Source of the DNA: Achromobacter arsenitoxydans SY8
Lineage (GTDB): Bacteria; Pseudomonadota; Gammaproteobacteria; Burkholderiales; Burkholderiaceae_B
Reading direction: 5' to 3'
Assembly (NCBI RefSeq): GCF_000236785.1
Contig: NZ_AGUF01000037.1
Span: 1-54,684, forward strand
DNA: 54,684 bases
Each line of letters starts with the position of its first letter. The first letter of the stretch is position 1. Position numbers and translations under genes: made by a program. Positions 24,407 to 33,018 of the stretch are shown here, piece by piece. The notes beneath the pieces are model-generated. The model worked only from the letters and a program-made list of their open reading frames with translations, had not been told where the DNA came from and made no database searches.

Positions 24407-25324
24407 CTACTGCGCGCGGATTGGCGCATAGCTGCCCATCAGTTCGACGATCCAGTCGATAAACGCGCGCAGCTTGGCGCTGACGTGGCGGTTGGGCGGA
24501 AACGCGACGAACATCGGCATCGGGTCGAGCTGCCAATCCTCGAAGATGGGAATCAGGTCGCCTTGCGCGACGTGGGCCTTGGACATGTAGTCAGGCAGCC
24601 ACATCACGCCCATGCCGGCCAGACCGGCGGCCAGGTAAGCGTTGCCGTCGTCCACCGCCAGGATGTAGCGGCCATGCACGTTGACGCTTTCTTCGCCGCG
24701 GCGCATGGCGTAGGGCAGGGCCCGGCCGGTGCGCGCCCACAAAAAACCCACGATGCGGTGGTGCGAATCTTCAAGTTCGCGCGGGTGCGTGGGCGTGCCC
24801 GCGCGTTCCAGGTAAGCGGGCGCGGCATAGACGCCCAGCTGCAGGTCGCCGACGCGGCGCGCCATCAGCGACTGGTCGGCCAGCTCGCCGCCACGCACCA
24901 CGCAGTCCACGTTTTCGCCGATCAGGTCCACGATGCGGTCGCTCACGCCCATGTCCAGCTGGATGTCGGGATAGCGGGCATGGAAGGCCGGCAGGGCCGG
25001 CACCAGCACCATCCTGGCCAGCGGGCTGGGCACGTCCACCCGCAGCCGGCCGCGGGGCGCCTCGGACGCGCTGGACAGGCTGGTCTCGGCGTCGTCCATG
25101 TCGGCCAGCAGCCGTATCACGCGCTCGTAGTAGGCGGCGCCGTCGGCGGTGACGTTGACCTTGCGGGTCGTGCGGTTCAGCAGCCGGACGCGCAGCCGCG
25201 CTTCCAGTTGTTGCACCAGCTGCGTCACAGTGGTCTTGCTCATGCGCAGGGTTTCGGCCGCCTTGGTGAAGCTGCCGGTCTCCACGACGCGCGCGAAGGC
25301 GTTCATTGCGTCGAAACGGTCCAT
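24407..25324 (-). CDS. LysR-family transcriptional regulator (CrgA-like subgroup)
   Basis: 305-residue LysR protein. The winged helix starts MDRFDAMNAFARVVETGSFTKAAETLRMSKTTVTQLVQQLEARL, typical of the large AaeR/CrgA-like subgroup, and the effector domain includes LRVDVPSPLARMVLVPALPAF and the subgroup-typical RYPDIQLDMGVSDRIVDLI. It is divergent from the RidA-like gene over 142 bp and convergent with the acyl-CoA dehydrogenase operon. It most likely controls the RidA-like gene and itself; control of the catabolic operons is possible but not shown. Confidence 0.9.
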   Translation of the reverse strand: MDRFDAMNAFARVVETGSFTKAAETLRMSKTTVTQLVQQLEARLRVRLLNRTTRKVNVTADGAAYYERVIRLLADMDDAETSLSSASEAPRGRLRVDVPSPLARMVLVPALPAFHARYPDIQLDMGVSDRIVDLIGENVDCVVRGGELADQSLMARRVGDLQLGVYAAPAYLERAGTPTHPRELEDSHHRIVGFLWARTGRALPYAMRRGEESVNVHGRYILAVDDGNAYLAAGLAGMGVMWLPDYMSKAHVAQGDLIPIFEDWQLDPMPMFVAFPPNRHVSAKLRAFIDWIVELMGSYAPIRAQ

Positions 25325-25466
25325 CGCTGGCTCCTTGGGGGTTGGGATTGTTTGGATTCTACAAATAGTGCTGGATGAACTTGGCCGTTTATCGGGCGGG
25401 CGGGCGTCTTTAGAGTGTCCCTATGTTCAATACGGGCTGGATTCGGCCCACATCTGGAGATTACTG

Positions 25467-25871
25467 ATGACGACTCGCGATGTTGTTTTCCCGCCCAATC
25501 GCCATGCGCTGTACGAGCGCGACCGTTATTCCCCGGCCGTCCGGTCCAATGGCTTCCTGTTCGTCTCGGGGCAGGTCGGTAGCCGCGAGAACGGCTCGCC
25601 CGAACCCGACCTGCGGGGGCAGGTGCGGCTGGCGTTTCAGAACCTGAACGCCATCCTGGAGGCGGCCGGCATAACATTCGACGATGTGGTCGATGTGACT
25701 GTCTTTATGGTCGATCCGCAATCGCAGTTCGAAACCATGTGGGAGGTGGTGCCGGAATTCTGGGGCGCCGCGCCGTACCCGAATATCACGGCGGTCGGCG
25801 TGACGTGGCTCAATGGTTTCCAGTTCGAGATCAAGGTGATCGCCAAGCTGCCGGAGGGCGCCGCGGGCTGA
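25467..25871 (+). CDS. RidA/YjgF-family protein lacking the canonical arginine
   Basis: 134-residue Rid-superfamily protein. The chorismate-mutase-like fold is seen in YSPAVRSNGFLFVSGQVG, AFQNLNAILEAAGITFDDVVDVTVFMVD, and EFWGAAPYPNITAVGVTWL. In true RidA the P-x-R-x-x segment holds the arginine (R105) needed for imine deamination; here it reads PNITAVGVTWL, so that activity is unlikely. Such members act in varied catabolic pathways as hydrolases or deaminases of other intermediates. GGAG precedes the ATG. Divergent from a LysR gene that probably regulates it. Confidence 0.88.
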   Translation: MTTRDVVFPPNRHALYERDRYSPAVRSNGFLFVSGQVGSRENGSPEPDLRGQVRLAFQNLNAILEAAGITFDDVVDVTVFMVDPQSQFETMWEVVPEFWGAAPYPNITAVGVTWLNGFQFEIKVIAKLPEGAAG

Positions 25872-25892
25872 CCCGGCGGTGCGCCGTGCAGG

Positions 25893-26351
25893 TCAGGGCC
25901 TGCGGAACACGACGACCTTGCTCGTCAGCTTCTGCAGGGCCTCATCGCGCTGGTTGGACGTGATGGATTCCACCACGACGATGGCGCGGTCGGGCTTGGA
26001 GCGCGACGGCGTGATGCTCAGCACGGTGCTCGTGACCTTGATCACGTCGTCGGGGCGGGTGGGTTGGGGCCAGGCGACCTCGGCGCCCGCGCCGATCACG
26101 CCGCGAGACACCGGAAAGCTGTCGACCAGCAGCTTCATGGTCAGCGCAGCCGTGTGCCAGCCGCTGGCGGCCAGCCCCTGGAACAGCGTGTCGCGCGCCG
26201 CCTGCGCATCCAGGTGGAAGGGCTGCGGGTCGAACTGCGCCGCGAAGGCGATGATCTGCGCGGCATCCAGGGCATGCGTCTTGCTGACGAAGACGTCTCC
26301 GACGGTCAGGTCTTCCAGGTAGATAAGCGGCGAATTCGGGGATTCTTGCAT
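25893..26351 (-). CDS. MaoC-like hotdog-fold dehydratase
   Basis: 152-residue hotdog-fold protein of the MaoC/enoyl-CoA hydratase 2 group. The hydratase motif is recognisable as FAAQFDPQPFHLDAQAA (Asp and His as catalytic pair), followed by GLAASGWHTAALTMKLL and GVIGAGAEVAWPQPTRPDDVIKV. It would hydrate a 2-enoyl-CoA, the step after the acyl-CoA dehydrogenase encoded 1.5 kb away, although it is on the opposite strand and separate. I start it at the ATG with TGGAG upstream; an in-frame ATG 51 bases earlier is possible. Convergent with the RidA-like gene. Confidence 0.86.
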   Translation of the reverse strand: MQESPNSPLIYLEDLTVGDVFVSKTHALDAAQIIAFAAQFDPQPFHLDAQAARDTLFQGLAASGWHTAALTMKLLVDSFPVSRGVIGAGAEVAWPQPTRPDDVIKVTSTVLSITPSRSKPDRAIVVVESITSNQRDEALQKLTSKVVVFRRP

Positions 26352-26519
26352 GCCAGGGCTCCAGGCGTGTGTCTGCGTGGACGAATTATCTGCGCACGCC
26401 ATCGGGCGCGCAATGCGCGGGCGCGCCGGCCTGCTCCCGAGCCGGGGGAGGAGCCAGGACGGTGACCGCCGGCGGAATCAGGTCCATAATCGTCATGTCG
26501 AATTCAGGGATGGCGAGCC

Positions 26520-28052
26520 ATGGCAGAAACCACACCGGCGGCACCAGCGGTTCGTCCGCTCGAGATCGGCGATATCACCGTCATCGACAACACCAAGCTG
26601 AAAAAGGCGGTGACAGCCGCCGCGCTTGGCAACGCGATGGAGTGGTTCGACTTCGGCGTATACGGTTTTGTGGCCTTCGCGCTGGGCAAGGTGTTCTTCC
26701 CGGACGCTTCGCCTGCCGTGCAGACCATCGCGGCGCTGGGCACCTTTTCGGTGCCGTTCCTGGTTCGGCCGCTGGGCGGCGTCTTCTTCGGCGTCATGGG
26801 CGACCGCTTCGGGCGGCAGAAGGTGCTGTCGCTCACCATCATCATCATGGCGATCAGCACGTTCTGCATCGGGCTGATCCCGTCGTACGCCACCATCGGC
26901 CTCTGGGCGCCCATCCTGCTGCTGCTGTGCAAGCTGGCGCAGGGTTTCTCGGTGGGCGGCGAATATACCGGCGCAGCCGTCTTCGTGGCCGAATACGCGC
27001 CCGACAGGCAGCGCGGCTTCCTGGGCAGCTGGCTGGACTTCGGCTCGATCGCCGGCTTCGTGGTGGGCGCGGGCATGGTCGTGCTGCTGCAGACCATGCT
27101 GGGCGAACAGACCTTCCTGGATTGGGGTTGGCGCATTCCGTTCTTCGTGGCCGGACCGCTGGGCTTCCTGGGCCTGTACCTGCGCCATGCAGCCGAGGAA
27201 ACCCCAGCGTTCACGCAGCAGCTGGAGCGGATGGAAAAGGAAGACCGCGACGCCGTCCAGGAAAAGCCCACGGTCTCGTTCCGCGAGATCTTCGCCAAGT
27301 ACCGGCGCGCGCTGCTGGTCAGCATCGGCACCGTGCTGGTGACCAACATCACCTACTACATGCTGCTGACGTACATGCCCACCTACCTGTCCGGCAGCCT
27401 GGGCTACACCGAAGGCCACGGCGTGCTCATCATCGTGGTGGTCATGGTGGGCATGCTGTTCGTGCAGCCGGTGGTGGGCTTCATCAGCGACAAGATCGGC
27501 CGCAAGCCCTTCCTGCTGGCGGGCAGCGTGGGCCTGCTGGTGTCGGCCATCCCGGCGTTCTGGCTGATCGGCAGCGACAACACCGGCCTGATTTTCCTTG
27601 GCCTGCTGCTCATCGCGGTGTTCCTGAACTGCCTGATCGGCATCATGGCGGCGACGCTGCCCGCGCTGTTCCCCACCCGCATCCGTTATAGCGCGCTGGC
27701 CAGCTCGTTCAACGTGGCCATCATCTTCGCGGGGCTCACGCCCACGGTGGCCGCCTGGCTGGTGGAAGAAACCGAAAACCTGATGATGCCGGCCTATTAC
27801 CTGATGGCGGCGTCGCTCATCGGGCTGATCACGTCATTTTTCCTGCCCGAGACGGCCAACCGCCCGCTGCGCGGCGAAACGCCCACCGCCTCCAGCCGCC
27901 GCGAGGCCAAAGTGTTGCTGCAGCAGGCCTATGAACACATCGAGCAGAGCGTGCAGGACGTCGACGCCGAAATCGAGGCGCTGGAAGAGAAGCTCGCGGC
28001 GCTGCGGGTCCGCCGCCAGAGCCTGGCGGACCGGCATCCGGACATCGAATGA
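26520..28052 (+). CDS. proP: ProP-type proline/glycine betaine:H+ symporter
   Basis: 510-residue major facilitator with twelve predicted helices. It tracks E. coli ProP nearly end to end: DITVIDNTKLKKAVTAAALG, NAMEWFDFGVYGFVAFALGK, RPLGGVFFGVMGDRFGRQK, FSVGGEYTGAAVFVAEYAPD, TNITYYMLLTYMPTYL, LPALFPTRIRYSALA. The C-terminus carries the charged heptad region (about residues 470-508, HIEQSVQDVDAEIEALEEKLAALRVRR in two parts), the antiparallel coiled coil that tunes osmotic activation in ProP. It imports compatible solutes under hyperosmotic stress. The gene seems to be a single transcription unit. Confidence 0.94.
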   Translation: MAETTPAAPAVRPLEIGDITVIDNTKLKKAVTAAALGNAMEWFDFGVYGFVAFALGKVFFPDASPAVQTIAALGTFSVPFLVRPLGGVFFGVMGDRFGRQKVLSLTIIIMAISTFCIGLIPSYATIGLWAPILLLLCKLAQGFSVGGEYTGAAVFVAEYAPDRQRGFLGSWLDFGSIAGFVVGAGMVVLLQTMLGEQTFLDWGWRIPFFVAGPLGFLGLYLRHAAEETPAFTQQLERMEKEDRDAVQEKPTVSFREIFAKYRRALLVSIGTVLVTNITYYMLLTYMPTYLSGSLGYTEGHGVLIIVVVMVGMLFVQPVVGFISDKIGRKPFLLAGSVGLLVSAIPAFWLIGSDNTGLIFLGLLLIAVFLNCLIGIMAATLPALFPTRIRYSALASSFNVAIIFAGLTPTVAAWLVEETENLMMPAYYLMAASLIGLITSFFLPETANRPLRGETPTASSRREAKVLLQQAYEHIEQSVQDVDAEIEALEEKLAALRVRRQSLADRHPDIE

Positions 28053-28061
28053 GCGCGCCCG

Positions 28062-28634
28062 CTAAGCCAGCAGCGCCAGCGCGTCCGCCAGTGTCAGCAC
28101 CGTGGTCCGTGATGCGAACGCGGTGGAAAAAAGATGCTCGTGCACGACCTCGTCGGGGTCGAAGCAGCAGTCCTTGACCGTGTACAGACGGTAGTCCGCG
28201 TCGCTGGCGTGGGCGACCGACGACAGGACCACGCCGGTGGACGCAATGCCCGCCATGATGAGCGTGTCGATGCCGCTGGCCGACAGCCGCAGCGCAAGAT
28301 CGGTGCCGAAGAACACGCTGGCGCGGTGCGCCACGATGAGCGGTTCGCTGGGGCGCCGGGCCAGTTCGGGGGCGATCTCATCCGAGGTGAACAGGCCCAG
28401 GTCCCGGATGCCCATCCCGTTCTTATTCAGGGGGCTGACCTCGGGGTACCCCGGGCTGAACCGGATCTGCGCGAAATAGACCTGCACGCCTGCGCTCCGG
28501 GCGGCATCGCACAATTGGCGCGTGTTGGCCAGCAAGGCGGGCGCGGCCTCGGAAAATAGGCGGGTGATGTCGGTCTGGTAATGCATGACCAGCAGGGCGG
28601 TTTTGACCGGGTCGATCGCGTGGCTAGGCGGCAT
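28062..28634 (-). CDS. Isochorismatase-fold protein with a degenerate catalytic triad
   Basis: 190-residue member of the cysteine hydrolase/isochorismatase superfamily by fold: LLVMHYQTDITRLF, GVQVYFAQIRFSPGYPE, VFFGTDLALRLSASGIDTLIMAGIAS, and ASDADYRLYTVKDCCFDPDEVVHE. The catalytic Asp-Lys-Cys triad is not intact: the Asp of the usual IDMQ is His (MHYQ), the Lys region reads VAHRASVF, and the nucleophilic Cys of the TNVCV turn is replaced (STGVV). Either a distinct chemistry or a binding role is likely. AGGA precedes the chosen ATG. Convergent with proP by nine bases and divergent from the PhzF-like gene. Confidence 0.85.
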   Translation of the reverse strand: MPPSHAIDPVKTALLVMHYQTDITRLFSEAAPALLANTRQLCDAARSAGVQVYFAQIRFSPGYPEVSPLNKNGMGIRDLGLFTSDEIAPELARRPSEPLIVAHRASVFFGTDLALRLSASGIDTLIMAGIASTGVVLSSVAHASDADYRLYTVKDCCFDPDEVVHEHLFSTAFASRTTVLTLADALALLA

Positions 28635-28798
28635 GGGGAGTCCTGGGGCGGGGGGTGTTTCCGGGCAGGGCAGCGGCAACTGTAACGACAAACTCCGCAG
28701 GGATTGTCACTGTACCGCAGGCGGATCGGCCCGTAATATCGCTCGACAGACATCGGCGCCCGCGCTGCCCGCGGCCCCGCCTGCACAAGGACCTGATC

Positions 28799-29677
28799 AT
28801 GACCGTGGCATTCAAGCAAGTGGACGTATTCACCCGCGAACCCTACCGAGGCAACCCCGTGGCCGTGGTTCTGGATGCGCAAGGCCTGTCGGACGAGCAG
28901 ATGCGGCGCATCGCCAACTGGACCAACCTGTCGGAAACCACGTTCGTGTTGCCGGCCACGCAGCCGGGCGCGGACTACCGCGTGCGCATCTTCACGCCGC
29001 AGGCCGAACTGCCTTTCGCGGGGCATCCCACGCTGGGCACGGCGCACGCGCTGCTCGAGGCCGGCATCGTCGCGGCGCGCGGCGGCAGGCTGGTGCAGGA
29101 ATGCGCGGCGGGGCTGATCGAGCTCACGGTCGCGGCGTCGGACGGCAATAGCCCGCTGATCGCCTTCACGCTTCCCGATCCGGCCCTGACGCCGCTAGAC
29201 GCCGAACAGGTGAAAGAACTTGAGGCCATCCTTGGCGCGGCGGTGCTGCACGATCCGGTCCCCAAGCGGGTCAACGTGGGCCCCGTCTGGACGATCGCGC
29301 AGATGGCCAGCGCGCAGGCGGTGCTGACGGTCAAGCCAGACTTCGCGCGCATGGCCGATTTCGACCGCGCCAACAAGGCCGCAGGCATCGTGGTGTACGG
29401 CGCCAACGGCGAAGGCGCGGAGTCGGCCATCGAAGTGCGCGCCTTCGCGCCCAGTCTTGGCGCCAACGAAGACCCGGTCTGCGGCAGCGGCAACGGGTCG
29501 GTCGCCGCTTTCATCCGAGACGCCGGCCAGGTCGCGCAGTTCGGCATTGAATACCTCAGCACGCAGGGCGCGGCCGTCGGCCGGGCGGGCAGGATCCATA
29601 TTGAATTTGACGGCGCCGCCACAATACGCGTGGGCGGCCAATGCGTCACCTGCATCGACGGGCGCATCGCCGTCTAA
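28799..29677 (+). CDS. PhzF-family isomerase/epimerase
   Basis: 292-residue protein with the two-domain diaminopimelate-epimerase-like fold. Markers: FKQVDVFTREPYRGNPVAVVLDA at the start, the catalytic Glu46 in NLSETTFVLP, VRIFTPQAELPFAGHPTLG, and the second-domain VRAFAPSLGANEDPVCGSGNGS with the conserved Asp. PhzF in phenazine synthesis isomerises dihydro-hydroxyanthranilate, but no phenazine genes are here; most chromosomal homologues have unknown substrates. Single gene, followed by a stem-loop. Confidence 0.9.
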   Translation: MTVAFKQVDVFTREPYRGNPVAVVLDAQGLSDEQMRRIANWTNLSETTFVLPATQPGADYRVRIFTPQAELPFAGHPTLGTAHALLEAGIVAARGGRLVQECAAGLIELTVAASDGNSPLIAFTLPDPALTPLDAEQVKELEAILGAAVLHDPVPKRVNVGPVWTIAQMASAQAVLTVKPDFARMADFDRANKAAGIVVYGANGEGAESAIEVRAFAPSLGANEDPVCGSGNGSVAAFIRDAGQVAQFGIEYLSTQGAAVGRAGRIHIEFDGAATIRVGGQCVTCIDGRIAV

Positions 29678-29687
29678 GGCCGGGCAA

Positions 29688-29705
29688 CCCCCGGCGCGCC
29701 GGGGG
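29688..29705 (+). terminator. Stem-loop after the PhzF-like gene
   Basis: Seven-base-pair stem (CCCCCGG with CCGGGGG) and CGCG loop about ten bases after the stop; a short TTTT lies some 20 bases further on. Probable terminator or 3' end stabiliser. Confidence 0.5.
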
Positions 29706-29816
29706 CCGGCCATGCGCCGCAACGGTTTTCCGCGTGGCGCATCCTGGAATATGCTTGAACGTCGCGCATAGCAGCAAGGGTTTGAGCGCATCACTTTCCT
29801 TTCCAGGAGAACCAGG

Positions 29817-30302
29817 ATGGCCAGCAAAAACACGATTTGCCTGTGGTACGACGGCGCCGCGCTGGATGCCGCCACGTTCTATGCCAAGACGTTCCCCGAC
29901 AGCGCCGTGGGCGCGGTCCACCGCGCGCCCGGCGACTATCCGGCCGGCAAGCAGGGCGATGTGCTGATGGTCGAGTTCACGGTGATGGGCATTCCCTGCC
30001 TGGGCTTGAACGGCGGGCCGGGCGTCGAGCACAACGAGGCCTTCTCGTTTCAGGTCTTGACCGAAGACCAGGCCGAGACCGACCGCCTGTGGGAAACGAT
30101 CGTCGGCAACGGCGGCCAGGAGCGCGAATGCAGCTGGTGCCGCGACAAGTGGGGGATCTCGTGGCAGATCACGCCGCGCGCCCTGATGGAAGCCGTTACC
30201 GACCTGGATCAGGCCGCGGCCAAGCGCGCTTTTGAGGCCATGATGACCATGAAGAAGATCGACATCGCGGCGATCGAGGCGGCGCGGCGGGGCAAAGCGT
30301 AG
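29817..30302 (+). CDS. VOC/PhnB-like protein (3-demethylubiquinone methyltransferase domain)
   Basis: 161-residue vicinal-oxygen-chelate fold protein of the PhnB-like group. Seen: TICLWYDGAALDAATFYAKTFPDS at the start, VEFTVMGIPCLGLNGGPGVEHNEAFSFQVLTEDQAETDRLW, and CSWCRDKWGISWQITPRALM, the group's closing motif. Despite its domain name it has no methyltransferase fold; function is unknown. AGGAG precedes the ATG. Stands alone between two hairpin-forming sequences. Confidence 0.87.
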   Translation: MASKNTICLWYDGAALDAATFYAKTFPDSAVGAVHRAPGDYPAGKQGDVLMVEFTVMGIPCLGLNGGPGVEHNEAFSFQVLTEDQAETDRLWETIVGNGGQERECSWCRDKWGISWQITPRALMEAVTDLDQAAAKRAFEAMMTMKKIDIAAIEAARRGKA

Positions 30303-30361
30303 GGACTGGACGCGCGCTCCAGCGCTTTGGCGCCGGGATCGGAAAGTTGCATGTGTTGTCC

Positions 30362-30379
30362 GGGCGCCCCGGGGCGCCC
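30362..30379. repeat. 18-bp perfect GC palindrome
   Basis: GGGCGCCCCGGGGCGCCC reads the same on both strands, between the VOC gene and the diguanylate cyclase. As RNA it can fold into a tight hairpin; no T-run follows. It may act as the end of the VOC transcript or as a site in front of the cyclase gene. Confidence 0.45.
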
Positions 30380-30472
30380 AATCCGCGCGCCCGGTCACAA
30401 AGGAAACTCCCGTTTTCACCGTAAAATCCGGCTGCCGCCGCGATATTTCGGCGAAATCTCTTTCCTCCCGAG

Positions 30473-31645
30473 ATGTACGTCGATCTTCTCACGCTTTACT
30501 TCCTGGCCATCGGAACGCTGCTGGCCAGCGCCGGAATGATGTTCTGGGAGCTTCGGGCCAATCCCAAGCGCCGCAAGGAATTGCGGATCCTGGCTTCAGG
30601 ATTCGCAACGCTGGCGGTCGGCTGCGCCGCGGCGCTGTACCGCCGCGACCTCCCCGGCGTGACCGGTTCGGCCCTGAGCAACCTGGTCATCCTGGGCGGC
30701 TATCTGCTGATCCTGAACGGCGTTGCGGCGCTGAGCGGGCGGCACTACCGCCGCACCTCTTTGGCGATCCTGATCGGCATGGCGTTGGTGTGGACGGCAG
30801 GCGGCGTCCGCTGGCTGGACGTCATGTGGACTTACATCAGCTCGGTGCCGATCGCGCTCATCAGCGGCCTGACGGCCTGGGAAATGCTGCGGTGCAGGGC
30901 GATGAAACCGCTGCAGTCCCGTTACATCGTCGTGGCGGTGGCCGGCGCGCATACCGCCTTGTATGCGGGCAGGGCGTTCATTCTGCCCTGGTTCGCAACG
31001 CAGCCCGGCCAGGAGATCCAGGCGCTGGTCGGCAAGCTGACCATCTACGAAGGCGTGCTGTATTCCGTGGTGCTGCCGATGACGCTGCTCAAGCTCATCC
31101 GCGACGAGACCCATGGCCAGCTCCTGCTGGAATCCCAGACGGACTACCTGACCCGGCTGGGCAACCGGCGTTGGTTCTTCGAGCAGGGCGCGCGCATCTT
31201 CAACGGCAAGCAAGGGCGGGGCGCGGTGTCCGTCCTGGCGTTCGACCTGGACCACTTCAAGTCGGTCAACGACCGCTATGGCCACCAGGCGGGCGACGAA
31301 GTGCTGAAGGCCTTCGCGGAGATTGCGGGCGAGGTGCTGGGTCCGGACGCCATCCTGGCGCGCATCGGCGGCGAGGAGTTCGCCGCGCTGCTGTGGGGCG
31401 ATGACGCACCCCTAGCGCAGACGCTGGGCAAGGCGGTAGCCGAGCGTTTCGCCATTACGGTATCGAACCGGATCGACGGCATCGGCATTGCGGCCACGGT
31501 CAGCATCGGGCTTGCGCGCTTTGACGGCGACGCACCCGGCATCATGGAAGCGCTGGCCATCGCGGATCAGGCGCTGTACCGCGCCAAGTCGCTGGGCGGC
31601 AACCGCCTGGAGCTGGCGCAGGCGGACGAGCCCGCCACCGCCTGA
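30473..31645 (+). CDS. Membrane diguanylate cyclase (GGDEF domain)
   Basis: 390-residue protein making cyclic di-GMP. About six or seven hydrophobic helices fill residues 1-215 (a membrane sensor region not matching a sensor domain I can name), followed by a GGDEF domain: TDYLTRLGNRRWFFEQ, AFDLDHFKSVNDRYGHQAGDEVL, and the active loop RIGGEEF at about 297-303. The metal-binding Asp in FDLDHF is present, so it should be active. The RxxD product-inhibition site expected before the loop is absent (the stretch reads LGPDAILARIGGEEF). No EAL domain. Convergent with an exported-protein gene. Confidence 0.92.
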   Translation: MYVDLLTLYFLAIGTLLASAGMMFWELRANPKRRKELRILASGFATLAVGCAAALYRRDLPGVTGSALSNLVILGGYLLILNGVAALSGRHYRRTSLAILIGMALVWTAGGVRWLDVMWTYISSVPIALISGLTAWEMLRCRAMKPLQSRYIVVAVAGAHTALYAGRAFILPWFATQPGQEIQALVGKLTIYEGVLYSVVLPMTLLKLIRDETHGQLLLESQTDYLTRLGNRRWFFEQGARIFNGKQGRGAVSVLAFDLDHFKSVNDRYGHQAGDEVLKAFAEIAGEVLGPDAILARIGGEEFAALLWGDDAPLAQTLGKAVAERFAITVSNRIDGIGIAATVSIGLARFDGDAPGIMEALAIADQALYRAKSLGGNRLELAQADEPATA

Positions 31646-31673
31646 CCTTCCGGCCGCCCGGCCGTTGCCGCGG

Positions 31674-32576
31674 TTATCGGGCCACAAACTCCTTGCGTGC
31701 GGCGTCGTACACGTAGGTGACGTTGTCGGCGTCGCCAAGCTTGCGGGTCTTGCCCGGGCCGGAAATCGTCGTACCCGTGAACCGGACGGTCAGCAGAGGC
31801 ATGTCGCTATCGCCATTCGCGCTGAAGATCAATTCGCCCTCGCTGTGCGTGCACGGCATGACGTTGCCTTCGTCACAGGCCAGGCTGTTGTCCTCGCCCG
31901 TCAGCACATTGCCGGCATAGGCCCAGACCTTGTCCTTGCTTTCGTCCTGGCGCTTTTCCGGGGGGGTGAAGACCAGAAGGGTATAGGCGCCGATGGTGAT
32001 CCCGTTCTCGAAGGTCTCGGTCGGCACCGCCAGCACCAGCTTGCCGGAGGCGCTGCGGAACTCGACCGGCTTGCGGGTGGTATCGACGTCCGGCGCCCGC
32101 TCATAGGCGCCGAACTCGCCGATTGTCGGTTCCATGCCGCGGAACTTCCAGGGGCGGTCTGACGCGGGGTTGTCCAGGATGAAAGTGGCTTCGGACAGGT
32201 TCACCGGCGTGGTGGGCGCGATGTCGTCTTCGCCGGGCTTGCCGTAGCGCTCGGCGGTTTCCCAGGCAAAACCGGTGAAGTACCGGGTGCCTTCCAGTTC
32301 GAAAGCGTGGCCGAACCAGTAGGTGGCGATGCTGCGGTTGGCGACTTCGTAGGACGTGGCGCCCTTGCCGTCGATCTGATGAATGAAATACAGAACGGTG
32401 GCGCCATCGGGCGGCGTGACCGCGGCCTGGGCATGGGCCGCCGATTGCGGCGCAGCGCTCACTCGTGCGGGAGCGTAGGCGGCAGACGTGGCTGCCAGCG
32501 TGGCGGCGGCAAGCAGGCCGGCCGCCGTCTTGCGGGCGGGCAGAACCTTGGCGTAAGACTTCCGCGTAAAAGCCAT
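31674..32576 (-). CDS. Large exported protein of unknown function
   Basis: 300 residues with a long, basic, Ala-rich signal peptide (MAFTRKSYAKVLPARKTAAG... cleavage near residues 36-42). The mature domain has many aromatic-rich beta strands (TYWFGHAFELEGTRYFTGFAWET, AYTLLVFTPPEKRQ) and one cysteine pair (LACDEGNVMPCTH) likely to form a disulfide. It looks like a soluble beta-rich periplasmic or secreted protein; I recognise no family. A good sigma70-like promoter lies about 140 bp upstream, so it is expressed alone. AGAGAGACGAG provides the ribosome site. Confidence 0.72.
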   Translation of the reverse strand: MAFTRKSYAKVLPARKTAAGLLAAATLAATSAAYAPARVSAAPQSAAHAQAAVTPPDGATVLYFIHQIDGKGATSYEVANRSIATYWFGHAFELEGTRYFTGFAWETAERYGKPGEDDIAPTTPVNLSEATFILDNPASDRPWKFRGMEPTIGEFGAYERAPDVDTTRKPVEFRSASGKLVLAVPTETFENGITIGAYTLLVFTPPEKRQDESKDKVWAYAGNVLTGEDNSLACDEGNVMPCTHSEGELIFSANGDSDMPLLTVRFTGTTISGPGKTRKLGDADNVTYVYDAARKEFVAR

Positions 32577-33018
32577 GAACTCGTCTCTCTGTATGTAAAA
32601 GCGCGTCGGGCGCGCCGTCTGGACGCCGCGCGCGCAAACCGCCTGTGTCACGCCGCAGGGCGGCAAGGGGCGGCTTCGGGATGGGGAATTAATGGTGCCG
32701 AATCATCGGCGGCACAGAACATAGTTGCTGCGTTCTGATGGTGTCAAGGCGAGGTTTGCGGCGCGAGTAGGGGGCGCCAAGGCGCTTGACGGCGCGGCGG
32801 CGCGTGCGGACAACGGCCGAAGATGCCGCGGGCTGGGGCGTTTTCGAGGGAGATGCCCCGTCCCGGGCGGACTTGGGCGCGCCGTGAGCACGGGCGCCCC
32901 GAATTAACTTGCTGTTACCTTGGAAATACTCGGGGTTACCAGGAGGGCCGGGCCGGCGCAGGCGGACACCAGGCAGCGCCCGCCACGGATGCCGACAGCC
33001 GGCCCGTCCACTCCGGCG
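32577..33018. other. Non-coding interval with one promoter
   Basis: About 440 bases without a convincing gene. The left part is the leader and promoter of the exported-protein gene. The right part has only short GC-rich frames without ribosome sites or protein-like composition. I see no RNA gene, repeat array or mobile-element end. Confidence 0.55.
32718..32747 (-). promoter_or_regulatory. Sigma70-like promoter for the exported-protein gene
   Basis: On the minus strand a perfect TTGACA -35 element is followed after 18 bases by TATGTT as -10 (four of six consensus bases). It points toward the exported-protein gene and predicts a leader of about 135 bases. Confidence 0.55.

Noticed and set aside
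32725-32907. Small plus-strand gene in the 32.6-33.0 kb gap
   Set aside because: Arg/Gly-rich, no ribosome site, no homology pattern; overlaps the promoter on the other strand.
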